Assembly (NCBI RefSeq): GCF_034424375.1
Contig: NZ_CP139965.1
Span: forward strand, 3,286,001-3,350,000
Source: Paraburkholderia kururiensis
GTDB taxonomy: Bacteria; Pseudomonadota; Gammaproteobacteria; Burkholderiales; Burkholderiaceae
Reading direction: 5' to 3'
DNA: 64,000 nt
The translations under genes and the position numbers were made by a program. Positions 33,435 through 42,704 of this stretch are shown one piece after another. Positions within the stretch are counted from its first letter, which is position 1. Each line of letters opens with the position of its first letter. The notes below the pieces were generated by a model. That model was not told the origin of the DNA. It saw only the letters and a program-made list of their open reading frames with translations, and did not search any database.

Positions 33435-34778
33435 ATGACTTACGAAAACGCCCGCTTCTGGCACCCCATGATGCATCCCGCCGCGATGAAGGAACGCAAG
33501 CCTTTGCGCATTGTTCGCGGCGACGGCTGCTACGTCTTCGACGAATCCGGCAACCGCTTCGTCGACGGCGTGGGCGGACTGTGGAACGTCAACGTGGGCC
33601 ACAACCGCCCCGAGGTCAAGACGGCTATCGTGAAGCAGCTCGATCAACTCGAGTACTTCCAGCTGTTCGACGGCGTATCGAACCCGCCTGCCGAAGCGCT
33701 TTCCGCGCGTCTGATGGAAGTGCTCGCGCCGGAGGAGATGAAACGCGTGGTGTTCAGCTCAAATGGTTCGGATTCCACAGAAACGGCATTGAAGCTTGCA
33801 CGCCAGTACTGGAAGATTCTCGGCCAGAAAGACCGCACGAAATTCATTTCGCTGAAAGAGGGCTATCACGGCAGCCACTTCCTGAGCGCATCGGTGAACG
33901 GCAATGCCGTCTTCCGCCGCAACTACGAGCCGCTCATGCCCGGTTGCTTCCAGGTGCAGAACCCCTGGGTGTATCGCAATCCGTTCACGAGCGACCCGGA
34001 AGAACTGTCGACGCTGTGCGCCGATCTGCTGGAGCGTGAGATCCAGTTCCAGGGCCCGGACACCGTGGCCGCGTTCATCGCCGAACCGGTTCAGGGCGCA
34101 GGCGGCGTGATCGTGCCGCCCGCAAGCTTCTGGCCCAAAGTACGCGCGGTATGCGACAAATACGGCGTACTGCTGATCGCGGACGAAGTGGTCACCGGTT
34201 TCGGCCGCTCCGGCAGCCTGTTCGGCGTGCGGGGCTGGGGCGTCAAGCCCGACTTCATGTGCTTCGCCAAGGGCCTGTCTTCGGGATACGTGCCGCTGGG
34301 TGCCACGGTATTCAACGACCGCGTGGCGCAGGCCTTCGAGACGAATCAGGATTTCTCGGGCCAACTCATGCACGGCTACACGTATGCGGGCCATCCCGTG
34401 GGTTGCGCCGCCGCGCTCGCGAGCCTCGACATCGTGGTGGGTGAAGATTTGCCCGGCAACGCCGGCAAGCAAGGCGCGTATTTGCTCGAAGCACTGCAGC
34501 CGTTCGTGGATCGCTTCGAAGCCATTGGCGAAGTGCGCGGCAAAGGTCTCATGCTCGCCATCGATCTGGTCAACGACAAGGCCACGCACGAGCCGATCAG
34601 CCCGATGTCGGGGTACGCCTATAGCGTCGCGGAAGTCGCGCGCCGCAACGGTGCCGTCGTGCGTCCGGTAGGCACGAAGATCATCCTGTCGCCGCCGCTC
34701 GTCATCCAGCAGCCTGAGATCGATCGCATCGTGTCCGCGCTCGACGCCGCCTTCAAGGAAGTGCCGTTCGTCCGCTAA
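33435..34778 (+). CDS. Class III omega-aminotransferase (PLP)
   Basis: 447 residues. Transfers the amino group of an amine or omega-amino acid, usually to pyruvate or 2-oxoglutarate, giving an aldehyde. PLP-fold hallmarks: SSNGSDSTETALKLARQYW, EGYHGSHFLSAS, AEPVQGAGGVIVPP, LIADEVVTGFGRSG and the PLP-binding Lys in CFAKGLSSGYVPLG. It resembles putrescine- or beta-alanine-pyruvate transaminases; substrate not fixed. A GGAG site precedes the ATG. First gene of the cluster, followed 32 bp later by an aldehyde dehydrogenase that would use its product. Confidence 0.9.
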   Translation: MTYENARFWHPMMHPAAMKERKPLRIVRGDGCYVFDESGNRFVDGVGGLWNVNVGHNRPEVKTAIVKQLDQLEYFQLFDGVSNPPAEALSARLMEVLAPEEMKRVVFSSNGSDSTETALKLARQYWKILGQKDRTKFISLKEGYHGSHFLSASVNGNAVFRRNYEPLMPGCFQVQNPWVYRNPFTSDPEELSTLCADLLEREIQFQGPDTVAAFIAEPVQGAGGVIVPPASFWPKVRAVCDKYGVLLIADEVVTGFGRSGSLFGVRGWGVKPDFMCFAKGLSSGYVPLGATVFNDRVAQAFETNQDFSGQLMHGYTYAGHPVGCAAALASLDIVVGEDLPGNAGKQGAYLLEALQPFVDRFEAIGEVRGKGLMLAIDLVNDKATHEPISPMSGYAYSVAEVARRNGAVVRPVGTKIILSPPLVIQQPEIDRIVSALDAAFKEVPFVR

Positions 34779-34810
34779 AGCGGGCCACGTTCCCTACTGC
34801 CAATGAATCC

Positions 34811-36271
34811 ATGAGCATGAGCCAGAACCTGAAGCACTTCATTAACGGCGTGCCGGCCGATGCCTCCGACGGCGGCCGTATGCGTCTCTTGAACCCGGTC
34901 GACGAGCTCGAGTACGCCACGGCCGCCGAAGGCACCGCCGAAGACGTGCAACGCGCCGTTGCCGCCGCCAGCGCGCAATTGAACGGCGGTGCCTGGAGCA
35001 CGCTGGACGGCGCACAGCGTGCCCGTCTGCTGATCCGGCTTGCCGACCTCGTCGAACGCGACACGGCACTGCTCGCCGACATGGACGCCCACGCAATCGG
35101 CCGCTCGCCCATCGAGCCGCGCATGATGGACGTGCCGAACGCCGTCGCCAATCTTCGTGCCGCCGCGGGCTGGGCGAACCAGCTCGAAGGACGGACCATT
35201 CCCACCGCCGGCTACATGGGAAACAAGACGCTCTCGTACACGGTGCGCGAGCCCATCGGCGTAGTCGGCGCCATCGTGCCGTGGAATTCGCCGCTCATGA
35301 TCACCACCTGGAAGCTCGCGGCGCTGCTCGCCGCAGGTTGCACGGTGGTCATCAAGCCCGCCGAGGAAACGCCGCAGTCCGCGCTGCATCTGGCCGCGCT
35401 GTGCAAGGAAGCCGGCTTTCCCGATGGCGTCGTGAACGTGGTCACGGGCCGCGGCGACGTGGTGGGCCGCGCGCTCTGCGAGCACCCGGACGTCGCGAAG
35501 ATCAGCTTCACGGGCAGCCCCGAGGCGGGCCGCGCCATTCAGCGCACCGCGGGCGCGCAATTCAAGCGCGTCACGCTGGAGTTGGGCGGCAAGAGCCCGC
35601 AGATCGTGTTCGACGACGCGCCGTTCGACGAAGCCGTGCGCGGTTGTGCGCTCGGCATTTTCGTGAATCAGGGGCAGGTATGCGCCGCAGGCTCGCGCAT
35701 TCTGGTGCAGCGCAAACTGGCCCGGCGTTTCGCCGCGGCAATGGCCGAAGCGGCGGCCACCATCCAGGTGGGCGACCCGCGCGAACCCGGTGTGCAGATG
35801 GGGCCGCTCGCGAAACAGCAGCAATTCGAGCGCGTGAACCGGTACATTCAGGCGGGCCTCGACGAAGGCGCCGAACTGCTGGCGGGCGGCGTATCGCATC
35901 CCACGAAGGGATGGTTCGTGAAGCCAACCATCTTCGCGGGCGCGCACAACGGCATGACGATCGCGCGCGAGGAAATCTTCGGACCGGTGGGCACTATCAT
36001 CGCCTTCGATACCGAAGAAGAAGCCATTGCCATCGCCAACGATTCGGACTACGGGCTTGCAGCTACGCTCTGGACCAACGACCTCGCGCGCGCACACCGC
36101 GTGGCGCACCAGGTGAAGGTGGGGGCCGTCGGCGTGAACTGCTGGAGCCCGCTGGATGCGAACCTGCCGTGGGGCGGCCTCAAGCGTAGCGGCATAGGGC
36201 GCGAAGGCGGCATTACCGGCGCGCTCGCCTACACCGAAGAGAAAGTCGTCACGGTTCTACTGCCCTCCTGA
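34811..36271 (+). CDS. NAD(P)-dependent aldehyde dehydrogenase
   Basis: 486 residues. Oxidises an aldehyde to the acid. The general base is in TLELGGKSPQ and the catalytic Cys in NQGQVCAAGSR; the cofactor fold reads GAIVPWNSPL, VIKPAEETPQSALHL and SFTGSPEAGR. It ends RSGIGREGGITGALAYTEEK. The neighbour aminotransferase suggests an amine-derived aldehyde as substrate. Two in-frame start candidates (MSM) are two codons apart. It lies 33 bp before the cytochrome gene. Confidence 0.92.
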   Translation: MSMSQNLKHFINGVPADASDGGRMRLLNPVDELEYATAAEGTAEDVQRAVAAASAQLNGGAWSTLDGAQRARLLIRLADLVERDTALLADMDAHAIGRSPIEPRMMDVPNAVANLRAAAGWANQLEGRTIPTAGYMGNKTLSYTVREPIGVVGAIVPWNSPLMITTWKLAALLAAGCTVVIKPAEETPQSALHLAALCKEAGFPDGVVNVVTGRGDVVGRALCEHPDVAKISFTGSPEAGRAIQRTAGAQFKRVTLELGGKSPQIVFDDAPFDEAVRGCALGIFVNQGQVCAAGSRILVQRKLARRFAAAMAEAAATIQVGDPREPGVQMGPLAKQQQFERVNRYIQAGLDEGAELLAGGVSHPTKGWFVKPTIFAGAHNGMTIAREEIFGPVGTIIAFDTEEEAIAIANDSDYGLAATLWTNDLARAHRVAHQVKVGAVGVNCWSPLDANLPWGGLKRSGIGREGGITGALAYTEEKVVTVLLPS

Positions 36272-36304
36272 ACTTTCCGCCCTTAATCGACAAAGGAGAC
36301 CGCC

Positions 36305-36979
36305 ATGCGCTGGAGAAACACGCTGGAGTCCTACGGCAATGTCTCGATGCTGTTTCACTGGCTGACCGCCGCGGCGTTCATCACCGCGTATGTGGTGGTC
36401 TACTACGTCATCTGGTTCGTCGATCCGGAGACGAGCATCAAGCCCGCCCTGTTCGGCACCACGCCGAACGCGGCGCGCGTGGTGCCCATTCTGAACATTC
36501 ACTGGATCCTCGGCATCACGATCGGGTTCCTCACGCTGCCCCGTTTGCTGTGGCGAATCTTCGGCATCGTTCCGCGTCACCTCTCGCATTCGCGCATCGA
36601 GAACCGCGCGGCGGACGTGGCGCACTGGGCGCTCTACGCGCTGCTGATCCTGATGCCCATATCGGGCTACATGACCACGTATGACCCCACGAACTTCGGC
36701 TTCTTCGTCGTCCCCGCATGCAGGAACACCGCGTTCGCGGCGTGGATCCGCTCGATCTTCGGCCTCTCGGTAACGGGGCTCGAAGACGTGATGTGGGCCG
36801 TGCACAGCTTCATTGGCCAATGGGTGGCCTGGCCGCTCATCGTGATTCATGCGGGCGCGGCACTCGTGCATCACTTCGTGCGTAAAGACGCGGTGCTCAA
36901 ACGCATGCTGCCGCTCGCGCGGCAGGACGAAGCCAGCGCGAGCCCACCCACGGCGGGCGCCCAACCGAACCACCGTTAG
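36305..36979 (+). CDS. Cytochrome b561-type membrane protein
   Basis: 224 residues with four main membrane helices and conserved His residues in them (MLFHWLTAAAF, NIHWILGITIGF, VAHWALYALLIL, AVHSFIGQWVAWPLIVIHAGAALVHHF) that can hold two hemes b. It is an inner-membrane di-heme protein expected to pass electrons to or from quinone. GGAGA precedes the ATG. Presence inside a transaminase/dehydrogenase cluster suggests electron transfer from a periplasmic or membrane oxidation step, which is inference. Confidence 0.88.
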   Translation: MRWRNTLESYGNVSMLFHWLTAAAFITAYVVVYYVIWFVDPETSIKPALFGTTPNAARVVPILNIHWILGITIGFLTLPRLLWRIFGIVPRHLSHSRIENRAADVAHWALYALLILMPISGYMTTYDPTNFGFFVVPACRNTAFAAWIRSIFGLSVTGLEDVMWAVHSFIGQWVAWPLIVIHAGAALVHHFVRKDAVLKRMLPLARQDEASASPPTAGAQPNHR

Positions 36980-37033
36980 CGCCGCCAGCCGCTCCGTATT
37001 CCCCAAGCGATCCCGACAGCACGAAGCCCTGCG

Positions 37034-37061
37034 CTGAAGGCCGGACGTTGTCCGCCTTCAG
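37034..37061 (+). terminator. Strong intra-operon hairpin before the DUF1329 gene
   Basis: CTGAAGGCCGGAC (37034-37046) pairs with GTCCGCCTTCAG (37050-37061) with one bulged base and a three-base loop. There is no T run, so a simple intrinsic terminator is unlikely. It lies in the only long gap (199 bp) of the cluster and may separate expression of the enzyme and envelope halves. Confidence 0.4.
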
Positions 37062-37178
37062 GCCGGCCTCGTGGGGGACGCGTTCGTCCGCGAAATGCCG
37101 GTCGTCCCCACGAATGAGCAGATCGCGCCCGCTCTATCCGCAGCATCGAAAGCGATTCAACTCACTCGAGGAAACAAC

Positions 37179-38582
37179 ATGACCATGAAACGATTCCGGC
37201 CAACCACCTGCGCGAAGGCCGTTCTGACCACCACGCTCGCAGCCAGCCTCGTCTTTGGCGCCGGCATGGCCGCAGGGGCCGACCCGGCTGCTCTGGACCG
37301 GCTCACGCCGTCGGGCGCGGAAAAAGAAGGCAACAAGGACGGCACGATTCCCGCCTGGCAAGGCGCCGAAGCGCCGTTGCCCGGCTGGGAATGGGGCAAG
37401 CTGCGCCTCGCCTACTGGAAGCACAAGGACGAAAAGCCGCTTTTTTCCATCGACGCCTCGAACGTCGACAAATACGCCGACCATCTCTCCGCCGGAGAGG
37501 CGGCCATGATCCGGCAAACGAAGGGCTATCGCATGGACGTCTACCCTTCGCATCGGACCTGCGGTGTGCCCGACTTCGTGGCTGCCAACACGCGCAAAAA
37601 CGTTGGCACTGCCAGGCTTAACGACGACGGCTGGAGCATCAAGGACGCCACGGTGCCCGGCTACCCGTTCCCGATCCCCTCCAGCGGCGTGGAGGCGATG
37701 TGGAACGCGAAGCTGCGCTATCGCGGCGTGGGGATCGACTACAAGAAAACCATCACGGCCGTGTCGCCGCGCCGCGGCGGCAGCGAATGGATTCGCGCCG
37801 AATCCGAACAGACGCTCTTCATTCCGTGGGGCGAGAAAGGATCGCACGCGCTCTCGTCCTACCCGCCTGTCGAGTTCTATGTGTACTTCGCCTATCTTTC
37901 GCCCACGGCGCTCGCGGGCCAGGCGCTCGCCATCACGCAGTATCTGAATCAGCCTGAAAACGAGACCTTCTATTACTTCCCGGGCCAGCGCCGCGTGCGC
38001 CGCATGCCGGCTTACTCGCACGACGCGCCGCAGATCGGCATGGAAAACCAGTACACGCTCGACGAGCCGAACGTATTCAACGGCGCGCTGGATCGCTTCA
38101 ACTGGAAGCTTCTGGGCAAGAAGGAAATCTACGTGCCCTACAACGACTTCGGCGCCTTCGACTTCCAGTCGAAATTCGAAGACATCGCGCAGGACAACTT
38201 CATCGCGCCGAATCATCGCCGCTACGAACTGCATCGCGTGTGGGTAGTCGAGGCCACTGTGAAGGCCGGCATGCGCCACTCGGCCCCGCGGCGCATCGTG
38301 TATCTGGACGAAGACAGCTGGGCCCCCGTTCTGATGGACGACTTCGACGGCCAGGACAAGCTCGCCAAGATGCGCGAAGGCTTCCTCATTCCCGTCTACG
38401 AAACCGGCACCTGCGACGTGATGGCCATGGTGCAGAACAACCTGGCCGAAGGCCGCTACGTCTTCGATACGCACGCTGCCGGCGTCGGCAAGGACGTTCG
38501 CTACTTCACCGAGCCCACCGGTCCGCGCATGCGTGCCGACTTCTATACCTCCGAAAACCTGCGGGCCATCAGCGAACGCTGA
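37179..38582 (+). CDS. DUF1329 family envelope protein
   Basis: 467 residues with a signal peptide (about 1-32, TLAASLVFGAGMAAGA). The mature part matches DUF1329: AALDRLTPSGAEKEGNKDGTIPAWQG near the start, later FYYFPGQRRVRRMPAY and RIVYLDEDSW. The fold is related to outer-membrane lipoprotein sorting proteins (LolA/LolB-like), so it may carry a hydrophobic molecule across the periplasm. GAGGAAA precedes the ATG at 37179; an upstream extension in frame is untranslated leader. DUF1329 and DUF1302 genes are regular partners, as here. Confidence 0.88.
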   Translation: MTMKRFRPTTCAKAVLTTTLAASLVFGAGMAAGADPAALDRLTPSGAEKEGNKDGTIPAWQGAEAPLPGWEWGKLRLAYWKHKDEKPLFSIDASNVDKYADHLSAGEAAMIRQTKGYRMDVYPSHRTCGVPDFVAANTRKNVGTARLNDDGWSIKDATVPGYPFPIPSSGVEAMWNAKLRYRGVGIDYKKTITAVSPRRGGSEWIRAESEQTLFIPWGEKGSHALSSYPPVEFYVYFAYLSPTALAGQALAITQYLNQPENETFYYFPGQRRVRRMPAYSHDAPQIGMENQYTLDEPNVFNGALDRFNWKLLGKKEIYVPYNDFGAFDFQSKFEDIAQDNFIAPNHRRYELHRVWVVEATVKAGMRHSAPRRIVYLDEDSWAPVLMDDFDGQDKLAKMREGFLIPVYETGTCDVMAMVQNNLAEGRYVFDTHAAGVGKDVRYFTEPTGPRMRADFYTSENLRAISER

Positions 38583-38620
38583 ACGCCCTCCACAAAACAG
38601 ACAAGCCAAGGAGATCAACC

Positions 38621-40273
38621 ATGTCCGGTGTCCAGGGGATTCGCATGCGCACGGCGGCCGCTTCTGTCTGCGGCCTGCTTTCGGCGGTCGGCGCACAGGC
38701 GGCCAACTTCGAATTCAGCGGCGTGAGAGGCAGCTTTGATTCCACCGTCTCGGTGGGTACGGGCATACGCGCCAAGTCGCCCGCCTGCGATCTCATCACG
38801 AGGGGGGCCACCGGCGCCGGCGCGCCTGCCGGTTGCCTCGCGCCGACCTCGTCCATGGGCGATCAGGGCAACCTGAACTACGCCAAAGGCGATGCGTTCA
38901 CGACGTACCTGAAAGGCAGCCACGAACTGCTGCTCAAGATGCCCGACGATTTCACCTTCCTCGGGCGCGTGAACTGGATACGCGACTTCACCGCCACGCA
39001 CACCACGGGATACCTGAGCCCTGCCACGCCGTCGTACCTGACGAGCGGCCAGGCGCCCGACGCGAGTTCGGACCTGCGTTTCAAGGCTCGCCTGCTCGAT
39101 CTGTGGGTCAGCAAGTCGTTTCAGCTGTTCGGTGAAACGGCGCGTGTGCGCGTGGGCAATCAGGTCATCAGTTGGGGCGAAAGCCTGTTTCTGCCGGGCG
39201 GCATCAACGCCACCAACGCCATCGACGTGATGCGCCTCTCGCAACCCGGCACTCAGCTGAAAGAGGCCGTGCTACCCGCCCCTATCGCGAGTTTCGCCAC
39301 GGGCCTGGGGCACGGGCTCAACCTGGAAACCTATATCCAGAGCAACTGGAACGGCAACTACCTGCCGCCTTCGGGCAGCTACTGGTCGTTCGCCAACGGC
39401 ATGGGCCGCGGCCACGACGCCTATGGCCTCATCGAGGTCAAGCCGAAGAACGGCGGGCAATGGGGCACTGCACTGCGCTGGCAGCCCGCCGGCACGCCGG
39501 TGAATCTGGGCTTCTACGTGATGAGCTACAACGACAAGTCGCCGAACTTCAGCACGAATGCGGGCGGCACGGGCCGTTCGGGCTGGGCCTATGCCGAAGA
39601 CCGGCGCCTCTTCGGCATCAGCGCCAACATGCCGATCGGCGACTGGGCGATCGGCACCGAACTGTCGTATCGGCCGCGCGACGCCGTCGCGCTCAACCCG
39701 GCCGTGAGCGGCTGCTCCTCGAACAACGGCAACTGCTGGGCCAACGAAAAGAAGTTCCAGTGGCACCTCACGGGCATGCTCAGTCTTACGCCGAGCAACG
39801 CGCACACCATCCTGAAACTGCTGGGCGCGGACACCGCCACGCTCATGGCCGAAGCCGTCGTGGTGAGTTACCCGGGTCTCAAGCAGTACTACGGCAAAGA
39901 CCCGATTTCCGCGGGCGCATGGGGATGGGGCCAGGAGTACGACGCCAACGGCACGCCCAGGCCAGTGGGCACGAAAACGTCGTGGGGCTACAACCTCGAC
40001 TTCAGCTGGGTGTACGACGGCAAGCTGATTCCGGGCTGGCAGGTGATTCCCGAGGTCTATTACTTCCAGGCGGTGAGCGGTAGAACGCCGAACGCCGTGG
40101 GTCAATTCATGGAAGGCGCGAAGTCGGTCAACCTCGTGGTGACCTTCATCCAGAACCCGGCGAACTGGCAGGCGGCCATCAACTACTCCGCATTCTTCGG
40201 CGGCAAGAGCGTATTCGACCAGCCGTATCGCGACCGCAATTTCGTCGGCCTCACGCTGTCGCGCAACTTCTGA
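38621..40273 (+). CDS. DUF1302 family outer-membrane protein
   Basis: 550 residues. A signal peptide (about 1-28, ending GAQA) is followed by NFEFSGVRGSFDSTVSVGTGIRAK, the DUF1302 start. The rest is rich in alternating beta strands and ends in GLTLSRNF with a C-terminal aromatic, as in outer-membrane barrels. Family members are predicted barrels that may export or import hydrophobic compounds. AAGGAG lies 8 bases before the ATG. It is 38 bp after the DUF1329 gene and 38 bp before the RND transporter. Confidence 0.88.
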   Translation: MSGVQGIRMRTAAASVCGLLSAVGAQAANFEFSGVRGSFDSTVSVGTGIRAKSPACDLITRGATGAGAPAGCLAPTSSMGDQGNLNYAKGDAFTTYLKGSHELLLKMPDDFTFLGRVNWIRDFTATHTTGYLSPATPSYLTSGQAPDASSDLRFKARLLDLWVSKSFQLFGETARVRVGNQVISWGESLFLPGGINATNAIDVMRLSQPGTQLKEAVLPAPIASFATGLGHGLNLETYIQSNWNGNYLPPSGSYWSFANGMGRGHDAYGLIEVKPKNGGQWGTALRWQPAGTPVNLGFYVMSYNDKSPNFSTNAGGTGRSGWAYAEDRRLFGISANMPIGDWAIGTELSYRPRDAVALNPAVSGCSSNNGNCWANEKKFQWHLTGMLSLTPSNAHTILKLLGADTATLMAEAVVVSYPGLKQYYGKDPISAGAWGWGQEYDANGTPRPVGTKTSWGYNLDFSWVYDGKLIPGWQVIPEVYYFQAVSGRTPNAVGQFMEGAKSVNLVVTFIQNPANWQAAINYSAFFGGKSVFDQPYRDRNFVGLTLSRNF

Positions 40274-40311
40274 CCGCGGCCGTCCCCTCTCAAGCGAACC
40301 GTTCCTGCGCC

Positions 40312-42696
40312 ATGCCTACTCCGCCCGACACCACCACGGCGCTTCAACGCGCCGTGTCCCGCTTCGAAGCCTTCGTCTTTTCTCATCGACGCCTCATTCT
40401 TGCCGCGCTAGCCGTCTTCACACTCGTAATGGCGTGGTTCGCCACGCAGTTGCGCATGGACGCGGGCTTCGACAAGCAGATGCCCGTCGGGCACGAGTAC
40501 ATCCAGACGTTCGAGAAATATCGCAACGACACGCTGGGCGCGAATCGCCTGAACATCGTCGTCAAGGCGCGCCACGGCAACATCTGGAATGCCGCCGCGC
40601 TCAGGCGGCTTTACGACGTGACGCAGGCGGTCATCTTCCTGCCCAACATCGAACGCCTGGGGGTGCAGTCGCTGTGGACACCCAACAGCTTCGTGAACGA
40701 AATTACCGAAGACGGTTTTCGCGCGGACCCGCTGATCGACAGCACCATCACGCCCGCCCAACTCGATAGCGAAACCATCGGCAATATCCGGCGCGCGGCA
40801 AGACAGGGCGGCTTCGTGGGCACGCTGGTATCGCGCGACGAATCGAGCGCGATGATTACCGCCGAGCTGCTCGAATACGATGCTCGCGGCGCGAAGCTCG
40901 ACTATGTGGAATACAACCACCTGCTCGAACAGCGCATCCGCTCGAAGTTCGAAGACGGCGACTTCGAAATCCAGATCATCGGTTTCGCGAAGCAGATAGG
41001 CGACATTGCCGACGGCGCGCGTTCCGTGCTCAAGTTCTGCGCCATCGCGCTGCTGCTCACGGCCGCCGCCGTCTACTGGTACTGCCGCTCGCTGCGCTTT
41101 ACGCTGCTGCCCATTCTGTGTTCGCTCACGTCGCTGGTCTGGCAGTTCGGCACGCTGCGCCTGCTCGGCTTCGGTCTCGATCCGCTCGCGGTGCTCGTGC
41201 CGTTTCTCGTGTTCGCCATCGGCGTGTCGCACGGCGTGCAGCAGATCAACTACATCGTGCGCGGCATTTCGCATGGGCACTCGAACTTCGATGCCTGCCG
41301 CGACAGCTTCAGCGGACTGCTGATTCCCGGCACGCTCGCGCTCGTCACCGCGTTCGTCTCGTTCATCACGCTGCTGTTGATCCCGATTCCGATGGTGCGG
41401 GAACTGGCCATCGCGGCGTCGCTCGGCGTGGCGTACAAGATCGTCACGAACCTCGTCATGCTGCCCGTGGCGGCGTCGTTCTTCAACGTGAGCAAGGCCT
41501 ACGCGGACAAGGCGCTGATTCGCCGCGAACACCAGGCATCGTGGCTGCGCGTGGTGGCTCGCGTGGCCGAACCGCGCAACGCACTCGTCGTGCTGGTGCT
41601 CACCGCAGGCGTTTTCGCGGTAGCGGTATGGCAAGGGCGCGACCGCGTGGTGGGCACATTGCAGCCCGGCGCCCCGGAGCTGCGCGCCGATTCGCGCTTC
41701 AACCGCGATGCCGTGGCCATCTCCACCAACTTCGATACGGGCCTCGACTGGCTCACCGTGATCTTCGAAGCGCCGCCGCAGAGTTGCAGCAACGTCAACA
41801 TCGGCCTCTATCAGGACCGCTTTACGTGGGCCATGCAGCACGTGGACGGCGTACTGTCGGCGGCCTCTTACGCCGGGCAGTTGAGGCTCTACAACGAAGG
41901 CTATAACGAAGGCAACCCGAAGATGAGCGTGGTGCCTATCGACGCCGCGAACTACGCCGCCCTCTCCACGGAAATCGCCCGCGTACGCGGCACGATGCGC
42001 AAAGACTGCAGCATGACCGCCGTGAACCTGTTCCTCACGGACCACAAGGCCACCACCATCCAGCGCGTGATCGATGCAGTGAAGGCGTTCCGCAGCAATG
42101 TGCCGCCGGGCGTGAGCATGCGGCTCGCGTCGGGCAATGCCGGCGTGCTGGCGGCCATCAACGACGAAGTGGCGCGAAGCGAACTGCCGATGATGCTCTA
42201 CGTGTACGCGGCCATCGTGATGCTGGTGTTCCTCGTCTATCGCGATCTGCGCGCGGTAGTGGCGTGCTGCCTGCCGCTCACAGTGGGCACCTTCGTGGGC
42301 TACTGGTTCATGAAGGAACTGCAGATCGGCCTCACGGTAGCCACGCTGCCCGTGATGGTGCTCGCCGTGGGTATCGGCGTGGATTACGCGTTCTACATCT
42401 ACAACCGCCTGCTGCTGCACGTGGCGAACGGCCAGCCCACCGTGAAGGCCATCGAACATGCCATTCTCGAAGTGGGCACGGCCACCATCTTCACGGCCAT
42501 CACGCTCGCCATCGGCGTGGCCACCTGGTCGTTCTCGCAACTGAAGTTCCAGGCCGACATGGGCAAGCTGCTCGCGTTCATGTTCATGGTGAACATGGTG
42601 ATGGCCATGACCGCGCTGCCCGCCATGGTGGTCTGGCTAGAAAGACTCTTCCCGCGCCACCGCCCCGTGCACGCAACCGGACTTCAACACCACTGA
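40312..42696 (+). CDS. MMPL/RND-superfamily transporter
   Basis: 794 residues with the RND layout: a first helix (about 28-46), a periplasmic domain, five to six helices (about 232-395), a second periplasmic domain and a final helix bundle (about 620-780). Sequences such as PFLVFAIGVSHGVQQINYIVRG and MVLAVGIGVDYAFYIYNRLL match the MMPL/HpnN-type lipid and hydrophobe carriers rather than the AcrB drug pumps. No membrane-fusion gene accompanies it. With the DUF1302 and DUF1329 proteins it may form an unconventional trans-envelope transport path. Confidence 0.88.
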   Translation: MPTPPDTTTALQRAVSRFEAFVFSHRRLILAALAVFTLVMAWFATQLRMDAGFDKQMPVGHEYIQTFEKYRNDTLGANRLNIVVKARHGNIWNAAALRRLYDVTQAVIFLPNIERLGVQSLWTPNSFVNEITEDGFRADPLIDSTITPAQLDSETIGNIRRAARQGGFVGTLVSRDESSAMITAELLEYDARGAKLDYVEYNHLLEQRIRSKFEDGDFEIQIIGFAKQIGDIADGARSVLKFCAIALLLTAAAVYWYCRSLRFTLLPILCSLTSLVWQFGTLRLLGFGLDPLAVLVPFLVFAIGVSHGVQQINYIVRGISHGHSNFDACRDSFSGLLIPGTLALVTAFVSFITLLLIPIPMVRELAIAASLGVAYKIVTNLVMLPVAASFFNVSKAYADKALIRREHQASWLRVVARVAEPRNALVVLVLTAGVFAVAVWQGRDRVVGTLQPGAPELRADSRFNRDAVAISTNFDTGLDWLTVIFEAPPQSCSNVNIGLYQDRFTWAMQHVDGVLSAASYAGQLRLYNEGYNEGNPKMSVVPIDAANYAALSTEIARVRGTMRKDCSMTAVNLFLTDHKATTIQRVIDAVKAFRSNVPPGVSMRLASGNAGVLAAINDEVARSELPMMLYVYAAIVMLVFLVYRDLRAVVACCLPLTVGTFVGYWFMKELQIGLTVATLPVMVLAVGIGVDYAFYIYNRLLLHVANGQPTVKAIEHAILEVGTATIFTAITLAIGVATWSFSQLKFQADMGKLLAFMFMVNMVMAMTALPAMVVWLERLFPRHRPVHATGLQHH

Positions 42697-42704
42697 GCGC
42701 CGCC

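Noticed and set aside
33466..33484. TGGCAC-N5-GATGCA as a sigma-54 promoter
   Set aside because: It lies inside the aminotransferase coding sequence and the -12 element does not match.
40408..42540. 710-codon minus-strand frame over the MMPL gene
   Set aside because: Antisense shadow with no domain and a biased His/Arg/Glu composition.
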